The translations under genes were made by a program, and so were the position numbers. Positions 16,819-24,950 of a stretch of DNA of 64,000 bases are shown piece by piece; position 1 is the first letter of the stretch; each line of letters starts with the position of its first letter. The stretch covers positions 6,792,001 to 6,856,000 of the forward strand of contig NZ_JAFBCL010000001.1 of the NCBI RefSeq assembly GCF_016907655.1, given 5' to 3'. The DNA is from Saccharothrix algeriensis (lineage in GTDB: Bacteria > Actinomycetota > Actinomycetes > Mycobacteriales > Pseudonocardiaceae). Under the pieces are notes generated by a model. That model was not told the origin of the DNA and did not search any database. It was given only the letters and a program-made list of their open reading frames with translations.

Positions 16819-16897
16819 TCAGCCTGCCGATCAGCCTGCCGATCAGCCTGCCGATCAGCCTGCCGATCAGCCTGCCGATCAGCCTGCCGATCAGCCC
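16814..16897. repeat. Seven tandem copies of a 12-bp repeat
   Basis: GCCGATCAGCCT is repeated head to tail. Six copies are exact and the last differs at the final base. The last copy contains the stop codon of the methyltransferase gene, so the array replaces its 3' untranslated region. The 12-bp period keeps the reading frame, and a frameshift there would add a repeating Leu-Ile-Gly-Arg tail. It is too short and unspaced to be CRISPR. Confidence 0.9.
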
Positions 16898-17646
16898 GCC
16901 GGGCGGTCCATCAGGGCGAAGACGCCCCAGCCCAGGTACTCGCGCTGGTACCGGACGTGCCGGAAGGCGGCGGTGCGCAACTCCTCCCGCATCCGCCCGG
17001 CCAGCTCGTCGTCGGGGTTCCCGTCCAGCCACCGCCGGGTGTTCAGCCACTGCGCGGCGGCGTAGCGGTCCCAGCTGTCCTGGTCGGCCAGGACCATCTC
17101 CACCACGTCGCACCCCAGCCCGCCGAACTCCGCGACCAGCTCGTCCAGCGGGCGGAAGTCGTCCTTCGCCGTGGCGGAGCAGGCCCGGACGGTCTCCTCG
17201 TCCGCCGGTTCGCGCCGCCAGTACGGGTGGCCGACCAGCATCAGCCCGCCCGGTCGCAGGCTGCGGCGCAGCAGGTCGACGGTGCCGGGCACGCCGTCGC
17301 CGATCCACGTCGCGCCGAGGCAGGCGGCGACGTCCACGGGTGTCGCCGCCACGTGGCCGGCCGCGTCGCCGTGCACGAACGCGACCCGGTCGGCCACGCC
17401 CAGCTCGGCCGCCCGCGCCCGCGCGCCGGCGAGGAAGGCGGTGCTGATGTCGACGCCCACACCGGTGATCCGGTGGTCGCGGGCCCACGTGCACAGCATC
17501 TCGCCGCTGCCGCAGGCGAGGTCGAGCACGGTGGCATCGGGCGGCAGCCGCAGCGCCGCGCCCAGGACGGCGAGCTTGGTGTCGTCCAACGGGTTGTGGA
17601 TGCGGTGCGTGCTCTCGCGGATGGTGAAACTACGGTGCAGATCCAC
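16891..17646 (-). CDS. Class I SAM-dependent methyltransferase
   Basis: 251 residues. SAM motif I is VLDLACGSGEM (about 40-50) and motif II is ITGVGVDIS. PGGLMLVGHPYW corresponds to the post-motif strand of small-molecule methyltransferases. The start is a GTG with a weak GAAGTG region. Seventeen bp overlap with an upstream 33-codon open frame suggests translational coupling. Its stop lies inside a tandem 12-bp repeat. The substrate is unknown. Confidence 0.85.
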   Translation of the reverse strand: MDLHRSFTIRESTHRIHNPLDDTKLAVLGAALRLPPDATVLDLACGSGEMLCTWARDHRITGVGVDISTAFLAGARARAAELGVADRVAFVHGDAAGHVAATPVDVAACLGATWIGDGVPGTVDLLRRSLRPGGLMLVGHPYWRREPADEETVRACSATAKDDFRPLDELVAEFGGLGCDVVEMVLADQDSWDRYAAAQWLNTRRWLDGNPDDELAGRMREELRTAAFRHVRYQREYLGWGVFALMDRPAG

Positions 17647-17731
17647 TTCTGGGGGTCCTCACGTCAGAGGGGTCGGAGGTCGGGCGGACGGGACGGCGGC
17701 CGAGGTCGGCGCCGGGCGTCTGGACCGTCAT
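17630..17731 (-). CDS. Possible 33-codon leader ORF overlapping the methyltransferase start
   Basis: ATG 17731 has AGGGG about 8 nt upstream. It encodes a 33-residue Arg/Pro/Ser/Asp-rich peptide starting MTVQTPGADLGRR, and its TAG lies 14 nt inside the next gene. The SD and overlap favour translation. It is either a leader peptide that couples translation or a small protein; no family is recognised. Confidence 0.35.
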   Translation of the reverse strand: MTVQTPGADLGRRPVRPTSDPSDVRTPRSGSAP

Positions 17732-18046
17732 GAAAAGCACCCCTTCGAGTGACGTGGTGGTCGTGCGGAGGCGCACGCTAGCCAGGGTTCTCCGATGCCG
17801 TCCACCGGTTTCCACGCCAGGCCGGCCCGCGCACCACGGGCAGGCGTCGGCCCCTGCGCCGCGAGCGATCGCCGACGGGCGCGGCATCGGTCGCGTCGCC
17901 GACCGGCGACGGCACGGCGGTCGGTCCGGGCGGTGCCCTTGAAGACCGGCACCGGTTTGGTGGTCGTGAGACGGGCCGATCAGACAAAGGTGAGACGCTG
18001 ATAGCCTATTCGCCGTATTCGATGTTTGATCGTCTACTCTGCTCTC
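17732..18046. other. Divergent intergenic region
   Basis: 315 bp between the methyltransferase/leader ORF and the AraC gene, with no credible gene. The last 50 bp are AT-richer (near 17997-18035) and contain TATTCG and TACTCT hexamers before the GTG start of the AraC gene, consistent with its promoter. Confidence 0.5.
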
Positions 18047-18931
18047 GTGGACCTGCTCGCCGACCTGCTCGATGGTGTCCGTGCACGTGGCGCGGTGTTC
18101 AGCCGGGCGGCCCTGCGCCCGCCCTGGTCGCTGCGGTTCGCCCCGCGAGCCCCGTTGACCGTGGGCGCGGTCCTGCGCGGCGCGGCCTGGGTGATCCCCG
18201 CCGACGGGGAGCCGGCCCCGGTCCGGGCGGGGGACATCGCGGTGGTGCGGGGCCGGGCGCCGTTCGCGGTGGCCGACCGGCCGGACGCCGCGCCGGGTCG
18301 GCTGGTCGGGCCCGCCGACCACTGCGGGTGGGACGCCGGCGACGGGCCGGCGGTGCTGGTCGCGGGCGCGTTCGAGGGGGTGGTCGGCGATCGGCTCCTG
18401 CGCGCCCTGCCCGAGGTGCTGGTCGTGCCCGACGCGGACTGCCCCACCCCGCTGCTCGACGCGGTGGCGGCCGAGGTCATCGCCGAGCGGCCCGGCGGCC
18501 GGGTGGTGCTCGACCGGCTGTTCGACCTGGTGCTGGTGTCCGCGCTGCGCGCCTGGTTCGACCGGGGCGACGCCCCGGTCTGGTACCGGGGCAGCGACGA
18601 CCCGGTGGTGGCGCGCGCCCTGGACCTGCTGCACGCGTCGCCGGCCGAGGCGTGGACGGTGGGCGGCCTCGCCGCCCGGTGCGGGGTGTCCCGGGCGGGC
18701 CTGGCCCGGCGGTTCACCGCCGCGACCGGCGAGCCGCCGATGGCCTACCTGGCGGGCTGGCGGATCTCGCTGGCCGCCGACCTGCTCGCGGGCACCGACG
18801 ACACGGTGGCGGCGATCGCGCGCCGGGTCGGCTACGCCGACGCGTTCGCGCTCAGCACGGCGTTCAAGCGGCTGCGCGGTGTCGCGCCCAGCGCGCACCG
18901 GGCCTCAGTTCGACGCCCCGCGCTCGGCTGA
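18047..18931 (+). CDS. AraC-family transcriptional regulator with AraC-binding-like cupin
   Basis: About 294 residues. The N-terminal cupin-6 type sensor (about 1-165) has SLRFAPRAPLTVGAVLRG and GDIAVVRG. Two C-terminal helix-turn-helix units follow (about 195-285): WTVGGLAARCGVSRAGLARRF, then VAAIARRVGYADAFALSTAF. Such regulators often control redox or xenobiotic genes next to them. GTG 18047 was chosen because it begins the conserved VDLLADLLDGVR segment and follows a TACTCT hexamer, giving a probable leaderless start. It is divergent from the methyltransferase gene and convergent with the channel gene. Confidence 0.88.
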   Translation: MDLLADLLDGVRARGAVFSRAALRPPWSLRFAPRAPLTVGAVLRGAAWVIPADGEPAPVRAGDIAVVRGRAPFAVADRPDAAPGRLVGPADHCGWDAGDGPAVLVAGAFEGVVGDRLLRALPEVLVVPDADCPTPLLDAVAAEVIAERPGGRVVLDRLFDLVLVSALRAWFDRGDAPVWYRGSDDPVVARALDLLHASPAEAWTVGGLAARCGVSRAGLARRFTAATGEPPMAYLAGWRISLAADLLAGTDDTVAAIARRVGYADAFALSTAFKRLRGVAPSAHRASVRRPALG

Positions 18932-19738
18932 GCCGACCGGGTGGAGCCGCTCGGCCGGGCCGACCGACGGTGCCCGCTCGGCGGCCAGCGCCCGCACCTC
19001 CTCGCGCAGCGCCCGCAGCTCGCCGAGCACCGCGGGGTCCGCGGCGGGCGGCCGGTCGTGCACCTCGGACTCCATCGCGCTGCACACCACCGCGATGAAC
19101 AGGTTGAGCATGGTGAAGGTGCCCACCAGCAGGTAGCAGACGAAGAAGACCCAGGCCAGCGGCTGCTCGTCCATCACGTCGCGCATGACGTCGGACCAGC
19201 TGTCGCCGGTGGTGATCTGGAACAGGGTCAGGACGGTCGCGCCCAGGTCCTCGAAGCGGGCGTCGCCGCTGCCGCGGAACAGGTTGATCGCGACCACGCC
19301 GCCGACGTAGAGCAGCAGCAGGAGCAGCCCGGACAGCGACAGCAGGCCGGGGATGGAGCGCACCAGCGCGGTCACCACGCGGCGCATGCTGGGCACCATC
19401 GCGACCAGCCGCAACGCGCGCAGGACGCGCAGCGACCGCACGATCGACAGCGGCCCGGCGGCGGGCAGCAGGGCCAGGCCGACCACGACGAGGTCGAAGC
19501 AGTTCCACGGGTCGCGGAAGAAGCGCAGCCGGTGGGCGTAGAGGCGGGCCGCCAGTTCCGCGGTGAACACCGCCAGCGCCGCCCGGTCCAGCGCGGTGAG
19601 CACCCCGCCGTGCGCCTCGACCAGCGCCGGGGAGGTCTCGCAGCCCAGCGCGATCGCGTTGACCGCGATCACCCCGATGATCACCCGCTGGAAGGGCCTG
19701 CCGTCCACGATCGCGGCGGTGCGGTCGCGCACTGTCAT
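18905..19738 (-). CDS. Voltage-gated cation channel (bacterial NavBac-like, one domain)
   Basis: 277 residues with six predicted membrane helices. S4 at about 98-120 carries Arg every third residue (SIVRSLRVLRALRLV). The pore helix and filter read QITTGDSWSDVM (174-185), and S6 is about 196-220. A coiled-coil-like acidic/basic C-terminus of about 55 residues could set the tetramer. The filter differs from the NaChBac form TLESW by having Gly-Asp where Leu-Glu is usual, so ion selectivity is open. ATG 19738 has GAGGAG 9 nt upstream. The 3' end overlaps the AraC gene by 27 bp. Confidence 0.9.
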   Translation of the reverse strand: MTVRDRTAAIVDGRPFQRVIIGVIAVNAIALGCETSPALVEAHGGVLTALDRAALAVFTAELAARLYAHRLRFFRDPWNCFDLVVVGLALLPAAGPLSIVRSLRVLRALRLVAMVPSMRRVVTALVRSIPGLLSLSGLLLLLLYVGGVVAINLFRGSGDARFEDLGATVLTLFQITTGDSWSDVMRDVMDEQPLAWVFFVCYLLVGTFTMLNLFIAVVCSAMESEVHDRPPAADPAVLGELRALREEVRALAAERAPSVGPAERLHPVGSAERGASN

Positions 19739-19994
19739 CTGTCGGTACTCCTCGCCGGCCGGGCAGCTCTCCGGGGCCGGCGGCGTCCGGCCCGGAGCCG
19801 GGCAGGCGGTGTCCGCCCTCCCCGTGGACACGGTGCTGCATCGGCGTGCCCACGGGCAGGCTTGAGCCGGTTCACCCCGGCGGGTGATCGTCCGGTTCGG
19901 CGGGTGACCGGCTGGCAGGCGACCCCGGGCCGGGTGATCCCCTGGTCGCGGTGCGGGTCGCGGCCCGGTGGGCGACGGATGCGGGCAGGGTTGC

Positions 19995-21413
19995 TCACCC
20001 CTCCGGCGCCGCGAGAGGGGTGTCGACGTGTTCGAGCGGTGCCCACACGGTTCCGCCTTCGACTTCCTGTGCTTCTCCTGCTTCGATCCTCCAGTTCGGC
20101 GGGAACTCCGACTTCTCGAGCCGGTTGATCCGCACGACGGCCGACCCGAAGTTCGGCTCGGTGTCGAACACCGTGTTCCGGAACAACGTCCAGCCGCCGA
20201 ACCTCGAATTCTGGAAGTCCGTTTCGGACGTGTGGTTGAAACCGGCGGACAGGAAGGTCGAGAACCCCCTGAAGTCGACCGCGTTGAACGATGCGGAACC
20301 GTCGAAGGAGGCTTCCCGGAAGCTGGCCGTGTTGTGGAAGAGGGCGTTGAAGAAAGAGACACCACCATCGAACGTCACGCGTGTGAACGAAGCTCCCCGG
20401 CGGAACTCGGCCCCGGCGAAGCTCGCTTCACCCAAGCGTGCCCCGGTGAAGCGGGTGATGCCCAGGAAGGAGGCGTTGTCGAAGGTCGCCTCGGCTATCC
20501 CCGCTTCGTTGAAGCGCGTTTCGCCGAGGAACTCGGCGCCGGTGAACGACGCGGTGCGGACGACGCAGTGGCGGAGGTCGAACGTGTCGAGAGTGGCGCC
20601 GGCGAGGTCCAGCGCCGCGACTTCGGTCCAGTGGCCCGGATCGGCGGGTTCCCGCTCGCCGGGCCGGTGCGAGCGGAGGTGGTCGGAGATGATCCGCTGG
20701 GCGGTGAGGCGGACTTCGCGCTCCTGGACCGCCTGCCGGTAGTCGGCGAGCTGCCGTGCGCGCTCTTCCGCCGGCACCGGTCCGTCGTGCTCCCCGACAG
20801 TCCTGCCCGGGGGTTTCGCCGGTGGGTCGTAGGGCATCCGCAGGTAGGCGCACAGCACGTTGACCACGGTCTGCCGCTGGTGCGGGTTGTCCTGGGCGAG
20901 GCGTTCCAGGGCGTAGAGGCCGGCGAGTCGGACCGGGGCCTTGTCCGAGCCGAGCTGATCGGCGGCCTTGGTGTACAGCTCGGTGATCCGGCGGGCCTCG
21001 GCGTCGCGCCGCGTGTCGGCGGCGACCTGTTCGGCGTGCCGCCGGTTGTTCTCGGCGACGGCCTCGGCGTGTTGCTGGACCCGGTCGCGTTGGGCGAGTT
21101 CGGCGCGCCGGACCTCCAGCTCGTCGTGCTGCGTCCGCTGGCGCAGGAACGCCAGGTACAGGGCGAACAGCCCGCCGCCGGCCACGACGATCGACGCGGC
21201 GATCTTCACCGCTTCCACGTGGGAGGCGATCCTCTTGTCCGCGTCGGCGAAGGGCAGCCCGTCGACCCACCGCCACATCACCACCAGCACCGCACCGGCG
21301 AGGGCGAACACCACCGCGGCGGTCGCCGGCGCCACCCAGCGCGGCAGGGGGTCGCGTGCTGTCCGGTGCCGCGCTGCGGGCGGTGGGTCGGTGGCGGGGC
21401 GCTCGTCGGTCAC
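19995..21413 (-). CDS. Membrane-anchored pentapeptide-repeat protein
   Basis: 472 residues. Two transmembrane helices (about 25-47 and 70-92) are followed by a charged, coiled-coil-like segment rich in Gln, Arg and Glu (about 95-150). An alpha-helical linker comes next, then a C-terminal pentapeptide-repeat domain (about 268-430). The repeats follow A(D/N)xF patterns such as ASFTGAEFLGETRFNEAG and form a right-handed beta-helix. The function of such membrane-tethered proteins is unknown. A second protein of the same type starts at 63970. Confidence 0.85.
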   Translation of the reverse strand: MTDERPATDPPPAARHRTARDPLPRWVAPATAAVVFALAGAVLVVMWRWVDGLPFADADKRIASHVEAVKIAASIVVAGGGLFALYLAFLRQRTQHDELEVRRAELAQRDRVQQHAEAVAENNRRHAEQVAADTRRDAEARRITELYTKAADQLGSDKAPVRLAGLYALERLAQDNPHQRQTVVNVLCAYLRMPYDPPAKPPGRTVGEHDGPVPAEERARQLADYRQAVQEREVRLTAQRIISDHLRSHRPGEREPADPGHWTEVAALDLAGATLDTFDLRHCVVRTASFTGAEFLGETRFNEAGIAEATFDNASFLGITRFTGARLGEASFAGAEFRRGASFTRVTFDGGVSFFNALFHNTASFREASFDGSASFNAVDFRGFSTFLSAGFNHTSETDFQNSRFGGWTLFRNTVFDTEPNFGSAVVRINRLEKSEFPPNWRIEAGEAQEVEGGTVWAPLEHVDTPLAAPEG

Positions 21414-21600
21414 ACCGGGATGATCGCGTGGTGGCGCGGAACCGCTTCAGGGACCCCCGGACGGCGCCCGGGTCGTTGGCGGCTCGCCCCACCGGGTGAT
21501 CCCCAGGGGGCTGTCGCCCGGTCGGCGCAGCGCGTCCCCCGCGGACACCTGCCGCGGTGACGTGTCCACGGGGGAGTGGGGCGCTTCCGGTCGCGGACGG

Positions 21601-22818
21601 TCAGAAGGCGACCTCCAGGGTGGCCAGCCGGCTGCCCAGCGGTTCGGTCACGACGCGGTCCGGGGTGTCGTAGGCGGGTCGCAGGTCGGGCAGCCGGTCG
21701 AGCAGGACGTCGAAGCACACGTCGGTCTCCATCCGGGCCAGCGCCGCGCCCAGGCAGTAGAACGCGCCGAGCCCGAACGCGGTGTGCCGGTTGGGCTTGC
21801 GGGTGATGTCGAAGCGGTCGGGGTCGGTGAACACCTCCGGGTCGCGGTTGCCCGCGAGCATCGCGAGGAAGAGCACGTCGCCCGCTGCCAGCTCGTGCCC
21901 CGCGACCTCGACCGGCTCGGTGGCCACCCGCGCGATCACGCTCGCCGGCCCGTCGCAGCGCAGCATCTCCTCCACGGCGGTGGGCAGCAGGTCGCGGCGG
22001 GACTTGAGCAGCGCGAGCTGGTCGGGGTTGTCGAACAGCAGCACCAGCCCGTTGGCGATGAGGTTGGCGGTGGTCTCGTGCCCGGCGAACAGCAGCAGCA
22101 CGCAGTTGGCGACGATCTCGTCCTCGTTCACCACGCCCTCGCGCTCGGCGGCGACGAACACGCTCAGCAGGTCCTCGCGCGGTTCGGCGCGCCGCTGGGC
22201 GACCAGGCCGCGCAGGTAGTCCTGCATCTCCAGGACGCTGCGCTGGCTGCGCCGCAGCGCCTCCATGTCGGCGGGCGCGAACAGCGCGAGGATGTCGCGC
22301 GACCACGCCTGCAGCCGCTCGCGCTCGGTGGTGGGCATGCCGAGCATCTCGGCGATCACGTTGGCGGGCAACGGGTAGGCCAGGTCGCGCACGACGTCCA
22401 TGCGGCCGTCGGCGGCCACGGCGTCGATCAGCTCGCCGGTCAGCTGCGCGACGCGGGGCCGCAGGGCGTTGACCGTCGCGGGCGTGAAGTAGCGCTTGAG
22501 CAGCTGCTGGAACCGCACGTGGTCGGCTTCGTCGGTGTGGCCCATCCACAGCGCGATCGACTGGAGCACCGGGGCCAGCTCGTCGCGCTCGGCCTGGGTC
22601 AGCCGGTCCAGGCCCCGGCCGAGGTTCCCGGTGGTCAGCCGGCGGTCCTTGAGCGCCGCGACGATGTCCGCGTGCCGGGTCAGCAGGTAGCCGCCCAGCT
22701 GCGGCGCCGGGCACAGCGGGCTCTCGGCGCGCAGGCGGTGCAGCAGCGGGTGGGGGTCGGCGACGACGTCCGGGGCGAGCAGGTCGGGGGCGGGCACTGC
22801 GATGGCTGAATCGCTCAT
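21601..22818 (-). CDS. Cytochrome P450 (CYP, soluble bacterial type)
   Basis: 405 residues. Visible are the I-helix oxygen-binding AGHETTANL, the K-helix EEMLR (ExxR), and the heme loop FGLGAFYCLG, with Cys355 as thiolate ligand. These enzymes hydroxylate small molecules using ferredoxin and a reductase. No ferredoxin gene is adjacent, so redox partners must come from elsewhere. The start MSDSAIAV at 22818 has only a weak SD. No biosynthetic cluster surrounds it. Confidence 0.93.
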   Translation of the reverse strand: MSDSAIAVPAPDLLAPDVVADPHPLLHRLRAESPLCPAPQLGGYLLTRHADIVAALKDRRLTTGNLGRGLDRLTQAERDELAPVLQSIALWMGHTDEADHVRFQQLLKRYFTPATVNALRPRVAQLTGELIDAVAADGRMDVVRDLAYPLPANVIAEMLGMPTTERERLQAWSRDILALFAPADMEALRRSQRSVLEMQDYLRGLVAQRRAEPREDLLSVFVAAEREGVVNEDEIVANCVLLLFAGHETTANLIANGLVLLFDNPDQLALLKSRRDLLPTAVEEMLRCDGPASVIARVATEPVEVAGHELAAGDVLFLAMLAGNRDPEVFTDPDRFDITRKPNRHTAFGLGAFYCLGAALARMETDVCFDVLLDRLPDLRPAYDTPDRVVTEPLGSRLATLEVAF

Positions 22819-23548
22819 GAACCCGAAGTCTGTCCGAACGGCGTCCGGTCCACAGGGCCCCGGATGAGGGAATCGAGGCGCAGACGGAGCAACCCCGTGC
22901 GCCCGCGGGCGGCGCGCGGCTACGGCACTTCCCGGCCCGCGCGGTCGACCGGCTGCGCCGATCACCGCACTTGTCGTGCCCGGCCGCTCCGGGCGGGGCG
23001 CCCGGGCCCCGGTCCGGTCGAAGGGCTCCCGTCGCCGCGGCGGGCGCCGGGCGCGGGGGAGGGGCCGGCGGCTTCCCGGGTGGTCGCGCGCGCCGCCCCG
23101 GGAGGACGGCGGGGCGGCGCGCGCCTGTCCACCACGATGGGCCCCGGGGCGGCCGGGAGACATCGGTCGGATGACGGAGAAAACCACGTCCGTCGGCACG
23201 CGCCCGTCCGCACGGCCGTCCCGGCCGTCGGTGCCGGACCGCCCGCGCCCCGGGCCTCCGCAGGGGTCCGCCCGGCCGCGGAAGGGCCACAGGGGCTGCG
23301 GTGTGGTCGCTATCACATTTCTCCGTCCGCGCGTCATGATTTCCGGTGCGGGTTGTTCCGTCGCCACCCCGGAGTAATTCGCCTACTTTCGTAGGTGTGC
23401 TCGGACGGTTTCCGGGGGTTAGCGTTGCGGCGGTCCACCGGAAACGGTCGGACCACCGTCGCCCGACGACTCCGCAAGTTAACCGGGCGACCTCCCCGTG
23501 ATAACCGCACGGCTGTTCTGCCATCCCTGCGATTGAAAGCCGACAAAA
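22819..23548. other. Long divergent intergenic region
   Basis: 730 bp between the P450 (minus) and S1 protease (plus) genes. The frames within it have the Pro/Arg/Gly composition of noncoding GC-rich DNA. The last 230 bp are distinctly AT-richer and contain a small hairpin CCTAC-TTTC-GTAGG at 23382-23395. The protease promoter probably lies there. Confidence 0.5.
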
Positions 23549-24688
23549 ATGAACATCCGCACTTTCGGCGCCCTCGCGACAGCGGGCGCCGCGCTCGGGG
23601 CCGCCCTGCTGGTCCCGACCGCCTCCGCAGCCGCCGAGTACGACCCGGCGATGCTCGCCGCCCTGGCCGCCGACCTCGGCTCCACGCCGCGCGAGGCCGC
23701 CGCCCGCCTGGACCGCGAGCGCGCGCAGGCCGGCGCGCTCGACGACCTGCGCGCCCGCGGCGTGCAGACCGACGGCGCGTTCTTCGACCGGGACGGCCGA
23801 CTGGTCGTCAACACCCCCGACGCCGCCGCCGCGTCCTCGGCGGGCCTGACCCCGCGGGCGGCCGTGCGCGGCGAGCGGGCGCTGGACGCCCTCGCCGCGC
23901 GGGTCGAGCGGGTGATCGGCGCCGACCTGGCGCAGGTCCAGGCGTGGGGGCCGGACGTCGTGGGCGACCGCGTGGTGGTCACCGTCGAGCCGACCGCCAC
24001 CTCCGCGCTGGTCGCGAAGCTGTCCGCGGTCCCCGGCGTGGCCGTCGAGCGCGGCGCGGCGCGACCCGTGCCGCAGGCCGACGTCGTGCCCGGCCGGATC
24101 ATGGACCTGGTGCCCGGCACGAACTGCTCGCTGGGCTTCCCCGGCACCCGCAACGGCGCGAAGGTGCTGCTCACGGCCGGTCACTGCGTCGAGGGCAACC
24201 CGGACGTCCTGGACGTCAACGGCACGCACATCGGCAAGGGCGTCGCCAGCCGCTTCCCGTCCTACGACATGGGCCTGATGGCGATCGACGCGGAGGACAC
24301 CGGCCGCCCCTACGTCGACACCCGGATGGGCACGGCGGTCGCCGTGCGCGGCATGTCCAAGGCGGCGGTGGGCGCGAGCATCTGCAAGGCGGGCAACACC
24401 ACGGGCTGGACGTGCGGCCGGGTCTCGGCCTACAACCAGACCGTCCGCTACTCGGGCGAGTCGACCTCGACCAGGGGCCTGGCGCGGTCCACGGTGTGCA
24501 CCGAGGGCGGTGACAGCGGTGGCGCCTACATCTCCGGCAACAGCGCCCAGGGCATGACCTCCGGTGGCCCGTCCGACGGTCACGACTGCGGTTACAACCA
24601 GGGTTCCAACGCGACCGGTTCCTATTCCTACTACCAGCCGGTGGTGGACGCCGCGAACTACTACGGCGTTCGTCTGCTCACTTCCTGA
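23549..24688 (+). CDS. Secreted S1-family serine protease (alpha-lytic/streptogrisin type)
   Basis: 379 residues in the pre-pro-protease layout. The signal peptide is about 1-28, a propeptide reaches about 177, and the mature chymotrypsin-like domain follows. The catalytic triad is His212 in LLTAGHC, Asp240 in SYDMGLM, and Ser323 in EGGDSGG. Three Cys pairs fit the streptogrisin disulfide pattern. The propeptide should act as folding chaperone and inhibitor, as in alpha-lytic protease. ATG has GAAAG 8 nt upstream. A terminator hairpin follows at 24706. Confidence 0.95.
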   Translation: MNIRTFGALATAGAALGAALLVPTASAAAEYDPAMLAALAADLGSTPREAAARLDRERAQAGALDDLRARGVQTDGAFFDRDGRLVVNTPDAAAASSAGLTPRAAVRGERALDALAARVERVIGADLAQVQAWGPDVVGDRVVVTVEPTATSALVAKLSAVPGVAVERGAARPVPQADVVPGRIMDLVPGTNCSLGFPGTRNGAKVLLTAGHCVEGNPDVLDVNGTHIGKGVASRFPSYDMGLMAIDAEDTGRPYVDTRMGTAVAVRGMSKAAVGASICKAGNTTGWTCGRVSAYNQTVRYSGESTSTRGLARSTVCTEGGDSGGAYISGNSAQGMTSGGPSDGHDCGYNQGSNATGSYSYYQPVVDAANYYGVRLLTS

Positions 24689-24705
24689 CAAGGGCTTCCG
24701 GCACT

Positions 24706-24732
24706 GCGGCGGCGGCCACCGGCCGCCGCCGC
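24706..24732 (+). terminator. Hairpin terminator after S1 protease
   Basis: Perfect 12-bp stem GCGGCGGCGGCC / GGCCGCCGCCGC with a 3-nt loop, 17 nt after the stop codon. Confidence 0.7.
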
Positions 24733-24810
24733 TCCACCCATTTCCTAGTCTTCCCGGGAAAGGGGTTCGTCATGTTGTCCCGAGAACCGGGAAGAAGTCC
24801 GACTGATCAT

Positions 24811-24850
24811 TTATTCCACTTAATGATTTCAGTGTCGACTTAAAGATCAA
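24811..24850. repeat. AT-rich intergenic element, copy A
   Basis: 40 bp beginning TTATTCCA, then AATGATTTCAGTGT, then GACTTAAA and ATCAA. 35 positions are identical with the element at 41061-41099. It is far AT-richer than its surroundings and lies between two convergent genes. Confidence 0.7.
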
Positions 24851-24900
24851 CTGAACCGTCTGCGCTGGCCCGACCGGGAAGGACCACCCCGCGGAAGGCC

Positions 24901-24929
24901 GGTCCCGGAGAACCGGCTTCTCCGGGACC
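24901..24929 (-). terminator. Hairpin terminator after kamA
   Basis: Perfect 12-bp inverted repeat GGTCCCGGAGAA / TTCTCCGGGACC with a 5-nt loop, 22 bp beyond the kamA stop. Confidence 0.7.
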
Positions 24930-24950
24930 GGCCTCGCGGGGGCAGGGGGC

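Noticed and set aside
16814..16897. Possible CRISPR array
   Set aside because: Units of 12 bp are directly adjacent with no spacers and no cas genes nearby.
18026..19853. Alternative antisense frames across the AraC and channel genes
   Set aside because: They overlap well-supported proteins with complete motifs and have antisense composition.
22819..23548. A gene in the P450/protease gap
   Set aside because: The frames overlap each other in both directions with random Gly/Pro/Arg composition and no SD or conserved motif.
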